Origin: UBA6186 sp050012295
Lineage (GTDB): Bacteria > Pseudomonadota > Gammaproteobacteria > UBA6186 > Azoamicaceae
Assembly (NCBI GenBank): GCA_050012295.1
Contig: JBEKHL010000002.1
Span: 1 to 64,000, forward strand
Direction of reading: 5' to 3'
DNA length: 64,000 bases
The position numbers and the translations under genes are program-made. Positions within the stretch are counted from its first letter, which is position 1, and each line of letters opens with the position of its first letter. The notes below the pieces were generated by a model, which did no database searches, was not told the DNA's origin, and was given only the letters and a program-made list of their open reading frames with translations. This document shows, piece after piece, positions 44,150 through 53,715 of this stretch.

Positions 44150-45616
44150 ATGAATGTAAATGAATTATTAATTAATTTATACAACAAGAAAACTATTGCA
44201 GAAATAGAACAGTTAGCGATAACTGAATTTAAGGTTTCTAGTTTGGATTTAATGCAAAGGGCTGCTAAAGCTTGTGTAGATCAGTTGTTAGAAGATTTTC
44301 CAAATGCCCAGAGGTTTATTGTTTTTTGTGGTGTTGGTAAAAATGCCGCAGATGGAGAACATATTGCAGAACAACTCCAAAATTTAGGAAAAAAAATACA
44401 AATAATAAAAGCAACAGAATGGCAAGAAGATGTAAAGTTAGAAGCAGATGTAATTGTGGATGCTTTATTTGGGGTTGGAATTAATAGAGAATTAGTCGGG
44501 GTTTGGCGACAGATAGTAGATAAAATTAATAATAGCAAAATTCCTGTATTGTCCATTGATTTACCATCAGGAATAGAGCCTGATACAGGTAAAATTTTAG
44601 GATCGGCGGTTAAAGCCAATGTTACTATGACTTTCATAGGATTAAAAAAAGGGTTGTTTACTGGAAAAGCTAAAAATTATGGCGGTAATATCAAATTTAA
44701 CAATCTTGGATTACCTATGGAGGTATATAATAATGCTGTTTGTAGTGCCAAGCGGTTAACACGCAAAGATTTTAAAAACCTGTTAACCAAAAGGGAACCA
44801 GCGGCCCATAAAGGGGATTTTGGCAAATTATTAATTTTGGGCGGACAAGATGGAATGACTGGCGCAGCCTTACTAGCTGGTAAAGCAGCATTAAGGACTG
44901 GGGTTGGAATAGTATATGTGTTAGCTAATAGTAAGCAGCCACAAATAGCTCATAATTCTTGTTTAGAAATACAGATCCAAAGTTTTTCTGGAGTTAAACA
45001 GATCAAAGAATTATTAGCAAGAGCTACGGTTTTATTATTAGGTTCTGGTTTAGGGGTAGATCGTAATGCTCAAGTATTTTTTGATAAAGCAATGCAAAGT
45101 GATTTACCATTGATTATAGATGCTGATGGGTTAAATGTTTTGGCTGATAGTATTCAAGAAGGATTCCAACCTGTTAGAGAAAATTGGATCTTAACGCCGC
45201 ATTCTAAGGAAGCGGCCAGATTATTACAAACAGATGTTGCGACTATAGAAGCTAATCGGTTTGCTGCAATAGAACAATTAACAAAAAAATATAAGGCAAC
45301 GGTAGTTTTAAAAGGAGCTGGGACTTTAATTAAAGAATATCGATCTGATAGTAAAAAAAGAGAAGATATTTCCCCGGTTTATGTTTGTGATTTAGGTAAT
45401 CCTGGAATGGCAACGGCAGGCATGGGAGATTTATTAGCGGGCATTATAGCAGCTTTAGTTGCGCAAAAACTTAGTTTAAAAGATGCTTGTAATTTAGGGG
45501 TTTTTATTCATGCGTTAGCGGGTGATATTGTTGCTAGAGATGGACAAAGAGGGATAGTTGCATCAGATTTATTAGGGTTTATTAAGGGAATTGTTAATAC
45601 TGTTTGTGAAGGTTGA
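44150..45616 (+). CDS. nnr: Bifunctional NAD(P)H-hydrate epimerase/dehydratase
   Basis: A 488-residue repair enzyme for hydrated nicotinamide cofactors. The N-terminal YjeF epimerase domain (about 1-215) has LMQRAAKACVDQLL, FCGVGKNAADG-like VFCGVGKNAADGEHIA and PVLSIDLPSGIEPDTG. The C-terminal ADP-dependent dehydratase domain (about 220-488) has HKGDFGKLLILGGQDGMTGA, LGSGLGVDRN, ILTPHSKEAARLL and the NPGMATAGMGDLLAG signature. Length equals that of E. coli Nnr. The gene ends 8 bp before a large hairpin that separates it from a convergent transporter gene. Confidence 0.95.
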   Translation: MNVNELLINLYNKKTIAEIEQLAITEFKVSSLDLMQRAAKACVDQLLEDFPNAQRFIVFCGVGKNAADGEHIAEQLQNLGKKIQIIKATEWQEDVKLEADVIVDALFGVGINRELVGVWRQIVDKINNSKIPVLSIDLPSGIEPDTGKILGSAVKANVTMTFIGLKKGLFTGKAKNYGGNIKFNNLGLPMEVYNNAVCSAKRLTRKDFKNLLTKREPAAHKGDFGKLLILGGQDGMTGAALLAGKAALRTGVGIVYVLANSKQPQIAHNSCLEIQIQSFSGVKQIKELLARATVLLLGSGLGVDRNAQVFFDKAMQSDLPLIIDADGLNVLADSIQEGFQPVRENWILTPHSKEAARLLQTDVATIEANRFAAIEQLTKKYKATVVLKGAGTLIKEYRSDSKKREDISPVYVCDLGNPGMATAGMGDLLAGIIAALVAQKLSLKDACNLGVFIHALAGDIVARDGQRGIVASDLLGFIKGIVNTVCEG

Positions 45617-45623
45617 TAAACTA

Positions 45624-45765
45624 AGGAGCTGTTCAAGAATAACTTTCCCATTTTAAAAATCAATTAGGCAGCCTGAAAAAATAAAAACATGGTTTTAACG
45701 TAACAATATAATGAATGGTGCCTAAGAGATTTTTAAAATGGGAAAGTTATTCTTGAACAGCTCCT
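45624..45765. repeat. 47-bp inverted repeat element, 142 bp overall
   Basis: Arms 45624-45670 and 45719-45765 are complementary over 47 bp with two mismatches and flank a 48-bp AT-rich centre. The outer end starts AGGAGCTGTTCAAG. It fills the gap between convergent nnr and the DASS transporter, and its right end enters the transporter stop codon (45764-45766). No transposase gene or U-run is present. It could be a miniature transposable element used as a terminator. A shorter relative lies after gyrB (39656-39700). Confidence 0.75.
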
Positions 45766-47617
45766 AAAAAAACAGCTGCAAGCCAATAAATGTAATTATC
45801 CAAAAAATAATAGTCATCCAAATTCCGAATTTCATAAACTCGCTTCCTGAATAACCGCCCGGTCCTGCAATTAAAGTATTTACTTGGTTCGATGATAATA
45901 TAAAAGTATTAGATGTAGCTAAGGCAACAGTTAGAGCAAATATTTTAGGATCAGCATTTAAAGTTGTTGCTAATTCTAAGGCTATTGGTACCAATAGAAT
46001 TGTTGCTCCAACGTTAGAAATTACCAATGCCAAACAACTAGCTATAATTGTTAATGCTATCTGGACCATCCATGGAGATATAGTAATATTTACTTGGGTT
46101 ATTATATTAATGAGCCATTCTGTTGTCCCAGTAGTTTGCAATACTAACCCTAAGGGGATTAATCCGGCTATTAGAAAAATGGTTTTCCAGCTAACGGCTT
46201 TATAGGCTTGATCAATTGAAAGCACTCCAGTTGCTATCATCCCAACAGCCCCAATTAAAAACCCTACTGAAATTGGCAGCCAATTAGAGATCACAAAAAA
46301 AATTGATAACAAAAAGAAGCTAATCGCAAAAGGCATTTTTTTTGGGTAAAATTTGTCTAAAGGATATGAAGTAGTTAATACAAAAAAGTCTGGGTTTTCT
46401 TTAAAAGCATTTAATGCCTCCCAGTTACTAAACATCCCTAAAGTATCGCCGCTACGTAACGTTAAGTGGTTTAACTCTTCGCCACTAGATACGGTATTAT
46501 TTCTAAATAACGCTAATACTTGAAGTTTGTGGGTGCGTTTCATGTGTAGTTCTTTAATTTCGGTACCAATTAATTGAGAGCTGGGAGGTATTACTGCTTC
46601 GCTTAATCCCGCTTTGGTCGGGTGTAAAAGTTCTGCAAACACATCTAATTTTGGTAGTATTTTTAGATCGTTATCTTTAGCAAATTGCTTTATTTCATCA
46701 TAATTACCCATAATGGCAAGAATTGCATTTGGTTTTATTATGGTTTTTCTTAAAGGAGGGAAAAGATATTCTTGATCTTGCCATATTGCAAGTACAGAAG
46801 AATTATTTGGGATGCTTTGTTCTAATTGTTTTAGAGTAAAATTAGCTATAAAACTTTTAGAGCTTAATTTTAATTCACATATATCAGTGTCTTTAGAATA
46901 AGTTTTTTTAAAATATGCTTTAGTAGCAGCACTGCTAGCGGTTACAGTAGTGGGTTCATTAGTCTTTAGTTTTTTACTAGCAAAAGATAAATAAATAATG
47001 CCACTAATTAGTAACATTATACCAATAGGAATTACTTCAAATAGGTGAAATGGTTCAATAGTTTTTTTATGTTGAAAAGTAGCAAATTGATCAATGTTGG
47101 CTAATAAACTATTTAACATAATCAATGGGGTGGAGCTTACCATAGTTAAAGTGCCACCTAACATGGCGCAAAATGCCATTGGTAATAATAAGAATTTTTT
47201 TTCTATACCAGTTCTGGAGGTAATTTTAGTAATAGTTGGTAATAAAAGGGCTACTGTTCCAGTAGAGCGCATAAAGCTAGATAATAACCCAGAAGTGATC
47301 ATCAACAAAAGGTTGATTTTATTTGGGCGTTCTCTAGCTATTTTTAGTAACCATTTTGCAACTATTAAGCTTATTCCAGAATTTTCTATACCATAACTCA
47401 TTATCATTATAGAGATTAAAGATATTACTGCTTCGCTAGAGAATCCGGAAAAAAGTTGTTCTGGCGGTAAAAGTTTAGTAATACCTATAATTACTAACAC
47501 TAGTACTGCTACTACGTCTGATCTTAAAATACGTGAAAAAAATAAAAAAGCAGTGAATATTAAGATAATTAATGACAATAGAATATTTATGTTTATCGTG
47601 GATAGTTGCTCTAGCAA
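45764..47617 (-). CDS. SLC13/DASS-type anion transporter with RCK C-domains
   Basis: A 617-residue inner membrane protein of the ArsB/NhaD-SLC13 superfamily. Membrane segments cover residues 1-210 and 410-617. In between are two RCK_C (TrkA-C) domains (about 225-400; LEQSIPNNSSVLAIWQDQEY and SQLIGTEIKELHMKRTHKL), the layout of putative sulfate or dicarboxylate transporters such as SAC1-like proteins. Repeated SSTPLIMLNSLL and NVGATILLVPIALELA segments match the ion-binding hairpins. The substrate is not determinable. Its stop codon lies at the edge of the hairpin element. Confidence 0.85.
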   Translation of the reverse strand: MLEQLSTININILLSLIILIFTAFLFFSRILRSDVVAVLVLVIIGITKLLPPEQLFSGFSSEAVISLISIMIMSYGIENSGISLIVAKWLLKIARERPNKINLLLMITSGLLSSFMRSTGTVALLLPTITKITSRTGIEKKFLLLPMAFCAMLGGTLTMVSSTPLIMLNSLLANIDQFATFQHKKTIEPFHLFEVIPIGIMLLISGIIYLSFASKKLKTNEPTTVTASSAATKAYFKKTYSKDTDICELKLSSKSFIANFTLKQLEQSIPNNSSVLAIWQDQEYLFPPLRKTIIKPNAILAIMGNYDEIKQFAKDNDLKILPKLDVFAELLHPTKAGLSEAVIPPSSQLIGTEIKELHMKRTHKLQVLALFRNNTVSSGEELNHLTLRSGDTLGMFSNWEALNAFKENPDFFVLTTSYPLDKFYPKKMPFAISFFLLSIFFVISNWLPISVGFLIGAVGMIATGVLSIDQAYKAVSWKTIFLIAGLIPLGLVLQTTGTTEWLINIITQVNITISPWMVQIALTIIASCLALVISNVGATILLVPIALELATTLNADPKIFALTVALATSNTFILSSNQVNTLIAGPGGYSGSEFMKFGIWMTIIFWIITFIGLQLFF

Positions 47618-47655
47618 GGCTGATCCTTTTTGTTTATTATACTAAGTATTAATTG

Positions 47656-48333
47656 TTATATATAAGATTTTAATACAAAAACTAGATCCCAAATTTTATG
47701 CCCTAGAGATATGCCGATTTTTTCGAATTTAGTTGTTGGGCGAACAAGGTACGGAGCTGTGTTTTTTGGTTGGTCAAATTCTGGAAAATCGGTCATTATC
47801 TTAATAATATAGGCAGCATAAGCATCAGAATCCGTTGCAATATGTAGAATACCGTTAATAAGTAGTTTATTTTTGATTATATTTATAAAATCTTTTTGGA
47901 TGAGACGGCGTTTATGATGTTTTCGTTTTGGCCATGGATCCGGGAAAAAGATTTGTATTTTAGATATACTGTGGTCATAAATTTTTTGTAATGTTTCTTT
48001 AGCTTCTCCGTAAATTATTTTAATATTAGTTAAATTTTTATGTTTTATTTGTTTTATTAAATTTGCTATACCTTTTTTATATAACTCTATTCCAATAAAA
48101 GTATATGTAGGCATAGATTCGCATAGTGGTAATAATTGTTCACCATTTCCGAAACCGATATCTATTATAGCTTTAGATTGTTTAGTAAAAATATTAGTAA
48201 GTTCTTTGGGTAGCAATTGTGTTGAGGTGAGACAATAATTGGTAAATTCAGTATCTAAAATAAATTTTTGATGGCTAGATATTCTATTTCTTTGCGCAGG
48301 AAATTTATTTAAGTTTATTTCGGTAATGTTCAT
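47656..48333 (-). CDS. trmB: tRNA (guanine-N7)-methyltransferase
   Basis: A 225-residue SAM-dependent enzyme forming m7G46 in the tRNA variable loop. The SAM motif AIIDIGFGNGEQLLPLCESM and the family hallmark IQIFFPDPWPKRKHHKRRLI are both clear. The ATG at 48333 is preferred over a TTG two codons upstream. The C-terminal segment PTTKFEKIGISLGHKIWDLVF fits the TrmB consensus T.yE.r....h...dl.f. It is divergent from the AsmA-like gene, with 48 bp between starts. Confidence 0.96.
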   Translation of the reverse strand: MNITEINLNKFPAQRNRISSHQKFILDTEFTNYCLTSTQLLPKELTNIFTKQSKAIIDIGFGNGEQLLPLCESMPTYTFIGIELYKKGIANLIKQIKHKNLTNIKIIYGEAKETLQKIYDHSISKIQIFFPDPWPKRKHHKRRLIQKDFINIIKNKLLINGILHIATDSDAYAAYIIKIMTDFPEFDQPKNTAPYLVRPTTKFEKIGISLGHKIWDLVFVLKSYI

Positions 48334-48381
48334 TTTCAATTTTTTTTATGCAATATATAATATTTTGTCTAAACTAAAAAA

Positions 48382-49602
48382 ATGATTAAGCTTTTTAATT
48401 TTATTCTTAAATCAATAATAGGGATACTATTATTGTTGGCTATTGGTATAGTTAGCATAATAGTATTTGTAAATCCAGGTAATTATAAACCACAGATTAG
48501 CTCATTTGTAGAGAAACAAACCGGATATCAATTGCACATTGACGGTGATATTAAGTGGTCTTTGCTACCATTTAGTCTTTATATACAAGATATTGTTGTT
48601 ATGAATAAAACTAGCTTAGAGAAATTATTAGAGTCTAAAGAAGCGAGAGTCATTATTAAGCCGATCGACTATATTATGGCTGTGTTTACAAACAAGAAAA
48701 AGCAAGCATTTTTATTAAAGCTAAATGCTACTGTTTTTTATGGATTAAAAACTAAATTGAATGTAGAAAGTAATATTAATGTTGGTTTAGGCTCATTACA
48801 GGTAGATGGTAATGTAAAACTATTGCCTATAGAATATCAAAATGACACTAAAGCAGTTCCTTTAACTATAGCGTTTACTCTTGATAAAGGGGGCGTATCT
48901 ATTATTGTTGATGAAAAAAATGTAGATGTTCAAGTTATAAGTAAAATATTTGTTTCAGAGTCATTATTGTTTGGGGTTGGTAATATTAAAGTTAATTTAT
49001 CTTCGGCAAGGAACAATAATGAAAAAGGATTATTAAATAATTTAGCTGGTACTATGGATGTATCGATTAAAGATGGTAAAATAAAAGGGATTGATATTTT
49101 TAGTACTTTGGCTCAAGCGGAGAACAATTTAAACGCTTTATTTGATACTATGCGAGGGAATGTAAAGCAAGGTATTGATGTTTTATTGTCTAATGACTCT
49201 AAGGCTATTAATAATGTATTAGGAGAAAATTATTTTTCTGGTTTTTCTAGTCTAAAATTACAAGCTTTTTTTAAAGGAGGGGTTGCTAGTCAGTCTACAT
49301 TGTCATTGCAACATCCATCTTATACAGTGCAAGGAGTTGGGTTAATAGATTTACCTAAGAATAATTTGGATTATCAATTTTATGCGGTTTTAAATAAATT
49401 TACCAATAATGAACCACAACAGGTTGCTCAATATGTACATACTGTGCCGTTGTTAATTAAGATTAATGGTCCTATAAATCAACCAGTTTTTTCTATTAAT
49501 AAAGAAGAGTATTTGCGAGCGGCATTGCAAGAGTTACAAAAGAGTTTGTTTAGTGGAGCTGTAGGTGCTTTACTTAAAAAGCCAGACTTTAACGCTGAAT
49601 AG
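48382..49602 (+). CDS. AsmA-family inner membrane protein
   Basis: A 406-residue protein with one N-terminal membrane helix (about residues 8-30), followed by FVNPGNYKPQISSFVEKQTG and LHIDGDIKWSLLPFSLYIQD, the N-terminal signature of AsmA. The C-terminal half (ISIKDGKIKGIDI-like VSIKDGKIKGIDIFSTLAQAE, then FSGFSSLKLQAFFKGGV) fits the AsmA repeat-groove region. AsmA-like proteins take part in phospholipid transport and outer membrane assembly. It is shorter than the 617-residue E. coli AsmA, so the periplasmic groove is probably reduced. Confidence 0.85.
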   Translation: MIKLFNFILKSIIGILLLLAIGIVSIIVFVNPGNYKPQISSFVEKQTGYQLHIDGDIKWSLLPFSLYIQDIVVMNKTSLEKLLESKEARVIIKPIDYIMAVFTNKKKQAFLLKLNATVFYGLKTKLNVESNINVGLGSLQVDGNVKLLPIEYQNDTKAVPLTIAFTLDKGGVSIIVDEKNVDVQVISKIFVSESLLFGVGNIKVNLSSARNNNEKGLLNNLAGTMDVSIKDGKIKGIDIFSTLAQAENNLNALFDTMRGNVKQGIDVLLSNDSKAINNVLGENYFSGFSSLKLQAFFKGGVASQSTLSLQHPSYTVQGVGLIDLPKNNLDYQFYAVLNKFTNNEPQQVAQYVHTVPLLIKINGPINQPVFSINKEEYLRAALQELQKSLFSGAVGALLKKPDFNAE

Positions 49603-49605
49603 ATC

Positions 49606-49635
49606 TATACCGAAAACTCATATGCATTCAGTATA
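49606..49635 (+). repeat. Copy of the dispersed 30-bp repeat
   Basis: This unit begins TATACCGAA, has ACTCATATGCA in the centre and ends TTCAGTATA. Its outer 9 bp are complementary apart from one mismatch, so it can form a weak hairpin. It fills the 36-bp gap between the convergent ends of the AsmA-like gene and comM. It is the reference copy for comparison with 29047-29076, 35815-35844 and 5824-5853. Confidence 0.65.
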
Positions 49636-49638
49636 ATT

Positions 49639-51189
49639 TCATTCGATGATATTACAAAATCTTTGTTCAAAAACAGGCAGTTTATGCAAAGAGATTGCTT
49701 CTTGTAAATGGGTTTTGTTAATTTGTTCGTTAGCTGCTAAGTCAGCAATTGTGCGCGCTATTTTCAAAATACGATAATAACTTCTAGCTGATAATTTTAA
49801 TTTTTTTATAGCTAATTGCATTATGTTGATGCATTCATGATCAAGAGGACAATAAATTTTAATTAGTTTATTGTTTAGAAAAGCATTTAATTTATTTTGT
49901 CTGGATATTTGTATGTTGTTTGCTAGTTCAATATTTTTTTTTATAAATGAAGAATTATAGGGATTTTTAGGTTTGTTAGTACTAGTTAGTAGTTCTGTAG
50001 GTACGGTTGGTACTTCTATACATAGATCTATACGATCTAGCAATGGCCCAGATAATTTTGCTAAATATTTATTAATTTTTTCTTTGGAGCACTGGCATCT
50101 AATGTTGGGGTTACCAAGATTACCGCAAGGACAGGGGTTCATGGCTGCTATTAATTGAAATTGAGCGGGCAATTCTATTTGTTGTTTAGCTCTGGCAATG
50201 GCTATTTTCCCTGATTCTATTGGTTCTCTTAATGCCTCCAAAACATATCGACTAAATTCTGGCAGTTCATCTAAAAATAATATTCCATGGTGTGCTAAAG
50301 AAATTTCCCCCGGTTTTGGGATAGAGCCACCACCTACTAATGCTGCACTAGATATAGTATGATGTGGGGTGCGAAAAGGTCTGTTTTTCCAGCAATGTTC
50401 TCGATCTAAACCTTTAAGCGAATAGATGGCAGATACTTCTAATGCTTGCATAGTAGATAATTCAGGCATAATTGTAGGTAATCTACTAGCTAGCATGGTT
50501 TTACCAGTTCCAGGTGGGCCAACCATTAATAAATTATGCCCACCAGCAGCGGTTACTTCTAATGCTCGTTTTGCATGCATTTGTCCTTCTATATCAGCTA
50601 TATCTAAATTATTTGATTGGTTAATAACGTAGGGATTATTAATAGGGTTATTTATAATTGGGTTAATAATTTTAGTGTTACGCAAATGTTCGTATACTTC
50701 TAATAAATGAGAGGCAGGATATACTATATTGTCCCCAATTAAATTGGCCTGGAAAAAATTTTCTTTAGGAATAATTAGATTTCTGCCGGCAGTTTTGGTA
50801 GCCATAGCAAAAGGGATCACCCCGCTAATAGGGCGTAATTTTCCAGTTAGGGCTAATTCGCCAGCAAATTCAAAATTATGTAAACGGCTGGTTTTTAGTT
50901 GTTTAGTTGCTGATAAGATCCCTATGGCTATTGGTAAATCGAAGCGGCCGCCTTCTTTTGGTAGATCTGCTGGAGCTAAATTAATAATGATTTTATGATT
51001 AGTAAATTTTAATCCACTATTAATAATAGCGCTTCTAACTCGTTCTTTACTTTCTTTAACAGCAGTTTCTGGGAGGCCTACTATAGTAAATCCTGGCATT
51101 CCGTGAGAAATATGAGTTTCTACGCTTACTAATGGCGCAGAGATACCAACCGATGCTCTACTATATAAAACGGATAATTTAGATTTCAT
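49639..51189 (-). CDS. comM: ComM/YifB-family Mg-chelatase-like AAA+ ATPase
   Basis: A 516-residue AAA+ helicase. In Vibrio and Acinetobacter ComM promotes branch migration during natural transformation. The N-terminal ChlI-like domain has GMPGFTIVGLPETAVKESKE. Walker A is VGPPGTGKTMLASRLP. The segments ISSAALVGGGSIPKPGEISL, GILFLDELPEF and MNPCPCGNLG follow, and the C-terminal domain has ARSYYRILKIARTIADLA. Length is normal. Presence of comM with dprA and pilin genes suggests retained DNA uptake or recombination of incoming DNA, although comM is also widespread in non-competent species. Confidence 0.95.
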   Translation of the reverse strand: MKSKLSVLYSRASVGISAPLVSVETHISHGMPGFTIVGLPETAVKESKERVRSAIINSGLKFTNHKIIINLAPADLPKEGGRFDLPIAIGILSATKQLKTSRLHNFEFAGELALTGKLRPISGVIPFAMATKTAGRNLIIPKENFFQANLIGDNIVYPASHLLEVYEHLRNTKIINPIINNPINNPYVINQSNNLDIADIEGQMHAKRALEVTAAGGHNLLMVGPPGTGKTMLASRLPTIMPELSTMQALEVSAIYSLKGLDREHCWKNRPFRTPHHTISSAALVGGGSIPKPGEISLAHHGILFLDELPEFSRYVLEALREPIESGKIAIARAKQQIELPAQFQLIAAMNPCPCGNLGNPNIRCQCSKEKINKYLAKLSGPLLDRIDLCIEVPTVPTELLTSTNKPKNPYNSSFIKKNIELANNIQISRQNKLNAFLNNKLIKIYCPLDHECINIMQLAIKKLKLSARSYYRILKIARTIADLAANEQINKTHLQEAISLHKLPVFEQRFCNIIE

Positions 51190-51292
51190 AGTATGTAAAA
51201 TAAATTATTACCGTCTATAAAAACATAGTGTTTTTGTTAAACAATAATTTTTTGTGGATAATTTTAAGAGTTTGAAGTTAATTAAGTAAGAT

Positions 51293-51640
51293 CTATTTGT
51301 AAAACACGGCATAGGTGCCTAATACTATTAGGGAAAGCCCTATATATTGATTTAGTTTTAGTGATTCTCCCAGATAAAATGTTGAGAAAAATATAAAAAC
51401 TACCATAGTTATAACTTCCTGGATAGTTTTTAATTGTACTACTGAAAAGTATTGATGCCCTATGCGATTAGCGGGGACTTGTAGACAATATTCAAACAGG
51501 GCTATTCCCCAGCTGGCTAATATAACTATAATTAATGGGTGATTAGCAAATCTAAGGTGCCCATACCAAGCAAAAGTCATAAATACATTAGCAGAAGTAA
51601 GCAATCCTATAGTAGTAAATAATACAGATATTTTATCCAT
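51293..51640 (-). CDS. DUF486/DMT-family small membrane protein
   Basis: A 115-residue protein with four hydrophobic segments, matching the DUF486 (drug/metabolite transporter-like) family: ANVFMTFAWYGHLRF, PLIIVILASWGIALFEYCLQ, VPANRIGH and QLKTIQEVITMVVFIFFST are its conserved stretches. Such short proteins probably dimerise like small multidrug-resistance transporters, but no substrate is known. It starts six bases downstream of the KefB-like gene's stop and is probably cotranscribed with it. Confidence 0.88.
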   Translation of the reverse strand: MDKISVLFTTIGLLTSANVFMTFAWYGHLRFANHPLIIVILASWGIALFEYCLQVPANRIGHQYFSVVQLKTIQEVITMVVFIFFSTFYLGESLKLNQYIGLSLIVLGTYAVFYK

Positions 51641-51646
51641 TAATAA

Positions 51647-53650
51647 TTATTTTCCGCTGAGTAGTCGTTCTTCTAAAATCACTTTTTCTTCTGGGGTGGC
51701 AAAAACTACTAGTACATCGTGTTCTGATAAAACAGTAGTTGGTATAAGATTTTCGTATCGTTTGCCGTCTCTAATTAAATATTTAAAACTATATTCGGTT
51801 GTATTGTCAGAATTGTTATTTTCTGGGAATATATTTTCCATGGTTTTGTTAATTGCGGCAGCTCCTTCAGGAACAATAATAGTTTGTAAACTACGTCTAG
51901 CGTGATCTTCTGCCTCTAATACGTTTATTTCTTCGTTTCCTTTGTATAAATGACGAAGCATTTCATATCTAGACGAATGTGTTTTGATAACTTTATTGAT
52001 AATTTTAGTGGTTGGTACTCCTAAAGCGAACAGTAAATGTGAAGCCAGCATGATACTGCCTTCTAAAATTTCTGGCACTATTTCAGTAGCTCCTGCTTCT
52101 TCAAACGCTTTTATAGTCGTGTCATCTTTAGTTCTAACAAAAATTTGAAAATTAAGATGTAAACCGCGTAGATATTTAACAATATTTAAATTAACTACTT
52201 CGTCAGCAAAACTTAAGACGACCATTTTAGCTCTAGCTATTCCGGCGGCTAATAATACTTCTGGATCGTTAGCGTTTCCATAAAAAACTTGTTCTCCAGC
52301 CATAGAGGATTTTTGTAGTAAAGTAGGATCTAAATCCAGAGCTAACCAATTAATTTTTTCTTGTTCTAAAAATCTTGCTAAAATTTGTCCTACTCGACCA
52401 AATCCGCAAATAATAACATGGTCATGTAACTTATCGGTATGATCTATTAATGCAGCAATTGGATGATAAGGAGCGGTTTGGGAGGTGCTTTTTAGTTTTA
52501 TAAATAATTTAGTGATTAAATGGTTGAATCTAATAAATAATGGTGCCAGCATTATGCTAATTACTACAGCAGCAAAAATAATTGGTTTTTGTTCAGGGCC
52601 TATTATTTTGTGGTTAATAGCTTCTGTTAATGCTACAAACCCAAATTCACCGCCTTGAGCTAAAATAATTCCGGTTTTTACAGCGGACTCTAAATTAAGG
52701 TTGCTAAGTAATTTTACTATTAAAATTACTATAATAGTTTTAGCTGCAATTAATATACATAAAATAAATAATACTGGTGCCCAAATATCAGGCAAACTTT
52801 GTAAATCTAGATATGATCCCACGATTATAAAAAACAATCCTAACAGCACCTCTTTAAATGGTCGAATATCAATTTCTATTTGTTGTCTAAATTCAGTTTC
52901 ACCTAACATTAATCCTGCTAAAAATGCACCAAGAGGCATAGATAATTCAAAATAATAAGTAGTAGCTGCAGCGCTTAGGGTTACCAATAGAGTTGCTATC
53001 ATGAATAATTCAGTAGAGTGTGCTTTTACTACTTCATGGAATAGAGGTCTAATAAGTCTAGAGCCAATTATGACCATTGCTAGAAATATTCCAGCACCTT
53101 TTAAAAGGGTTATTAAAAAAATATGAAATAAAAATTCTTGTTTATGATTAAGAGCTGGAATAATTATTAATAATAAAATTGCAGCAATATCTTGAAATAA
53201 TAAAATTTTTATAGATAGTTTTCCGTAACTGGTCTGGTGTTCTTTTTGTTCTTGTAGCTGTTTTAATACAACAGCAGTAGATGATAGTGATAGGCTAGCA
53301 CCGATAATGCAAGCCTGCCTTAAAGAAACGCCGAACAAGTAAACTAGCCAAGACAGAGCTGCGCTACATAGTAATACTTGTAGTCCGCCAATACCAATTA
53401 GAGCTTTTTTACTGGTCATTAATTGAGACACAGAGAATTCTAGTCCTAAGGTAAACATTAAAAAAACAATACCAAATTCCGCTAAAACATGCATGCTGTC
53501 TATGCTGGGGATCCATCCTAAACCACCCGGCCCCACCAAAATACCTACAGATAAATAGCCTATAATTGGTGGTAAGCTTAACCTTCTGCAGATAACTAGA
53601 AATACCACAGAGCAAAGTAGTAAGATTAATATATAATAAAAACTTTCCAT
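51647..53650 (-). CDS. Monovalent cation:proton antiporter-2 (KefB/YbaL-like)
   Basis: A 667-residue protein with the CPA2 layout. A membrane domain with about 12 segments covers residues 1-375 (VGILVGPGGLGWIPS, EFGIVFLMFTLGLEFS, GASLSLSSTAVVLKQL). A TrkA-N nucleotide-binding domain starts near 415 (HVIICGFGRVGQILARFLEQ), and a TrkA-C-like domain lies near 580-660. Members export K+ or exchange it for protons, often gated by glutathione adducts or nucleotides. Whether it is KefB-, KefC- or YbaL-like cannot be decided by eye. The DUF486 gene follows directly. Confidence 0.92.
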   Translation of the reverse strand: MESFYYILILLLCSVVFLVICRRLSLPPIIGYLSVGILVGPGGLGWIPSIDSMHVLAEFGIVFLMFTLGLEFSVSQLMTSKKALIGIGGLQVLLCSAALSWLVYLFGVSLRQACIIGASLSLSSTAVVLKQLQEQKEHQTSYGKLSIKILLFQDIAAILLLIIIPALNHKQEFLFHIFLITLLKGAGIFLAMVIIGSRLIRPLFHEVVKAHSTELFMIATLLVTLSAAATTYYFELSMPLGAFLAGLMLGETEFRQQIEIDIRPFKEVLLGLFFIIVGSYLDLQSLPDIWAPVLFILCILIAAKTIIVILIVKLLSNLNLESAVKTGIILAQGGEFGFVALTEAINHKIIGPEQKPIIFAAVVISIMLAPLFIRFNHLITKLFIKLKSTSQTAPYHPIAALIDHTDKLHDHVIICGFGRVGQILARFLEQEKINWLALDLDPTLLQKSSMAGEQVFYGNANDPEVLLAAGIARAKMVVLSFADEVVNLNIVKYLRGLHLNFQIFVRTKDDTTIKAFEEAGATEIVPEILEGSIMLASHLLFALGVPTTKIINKVIKTHSSRYEMLRHLYKGNEEINVLEAEDHARRSLQTIIVPEGAAAINKTMENIFPENNNSDNTTEYSFKYLIRDGKRYENLIPTTVLSEHDVLVVFATPEEKVILEERLLSGK

Positions 53651-53715
53651 ATAAATTAAATTTTAGCATTATATGGTAAAATATTTTAATTTTTTATAAA
53701 TTAATATACTGAACT

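Noticed and set aside
45624..45765. Insertion sequence between nnr and the transporter
   Set aside because: At 142 bp with no open frame it cannot encode a transposase. At most it is a non-autonomous element.
53705..53713. TATACTGAA before the YqeG-like gene as a further copy of the 30-bp repeat
   Set aside because: Only 9 bp match, which is expected by chance in such AT-rich DNA.
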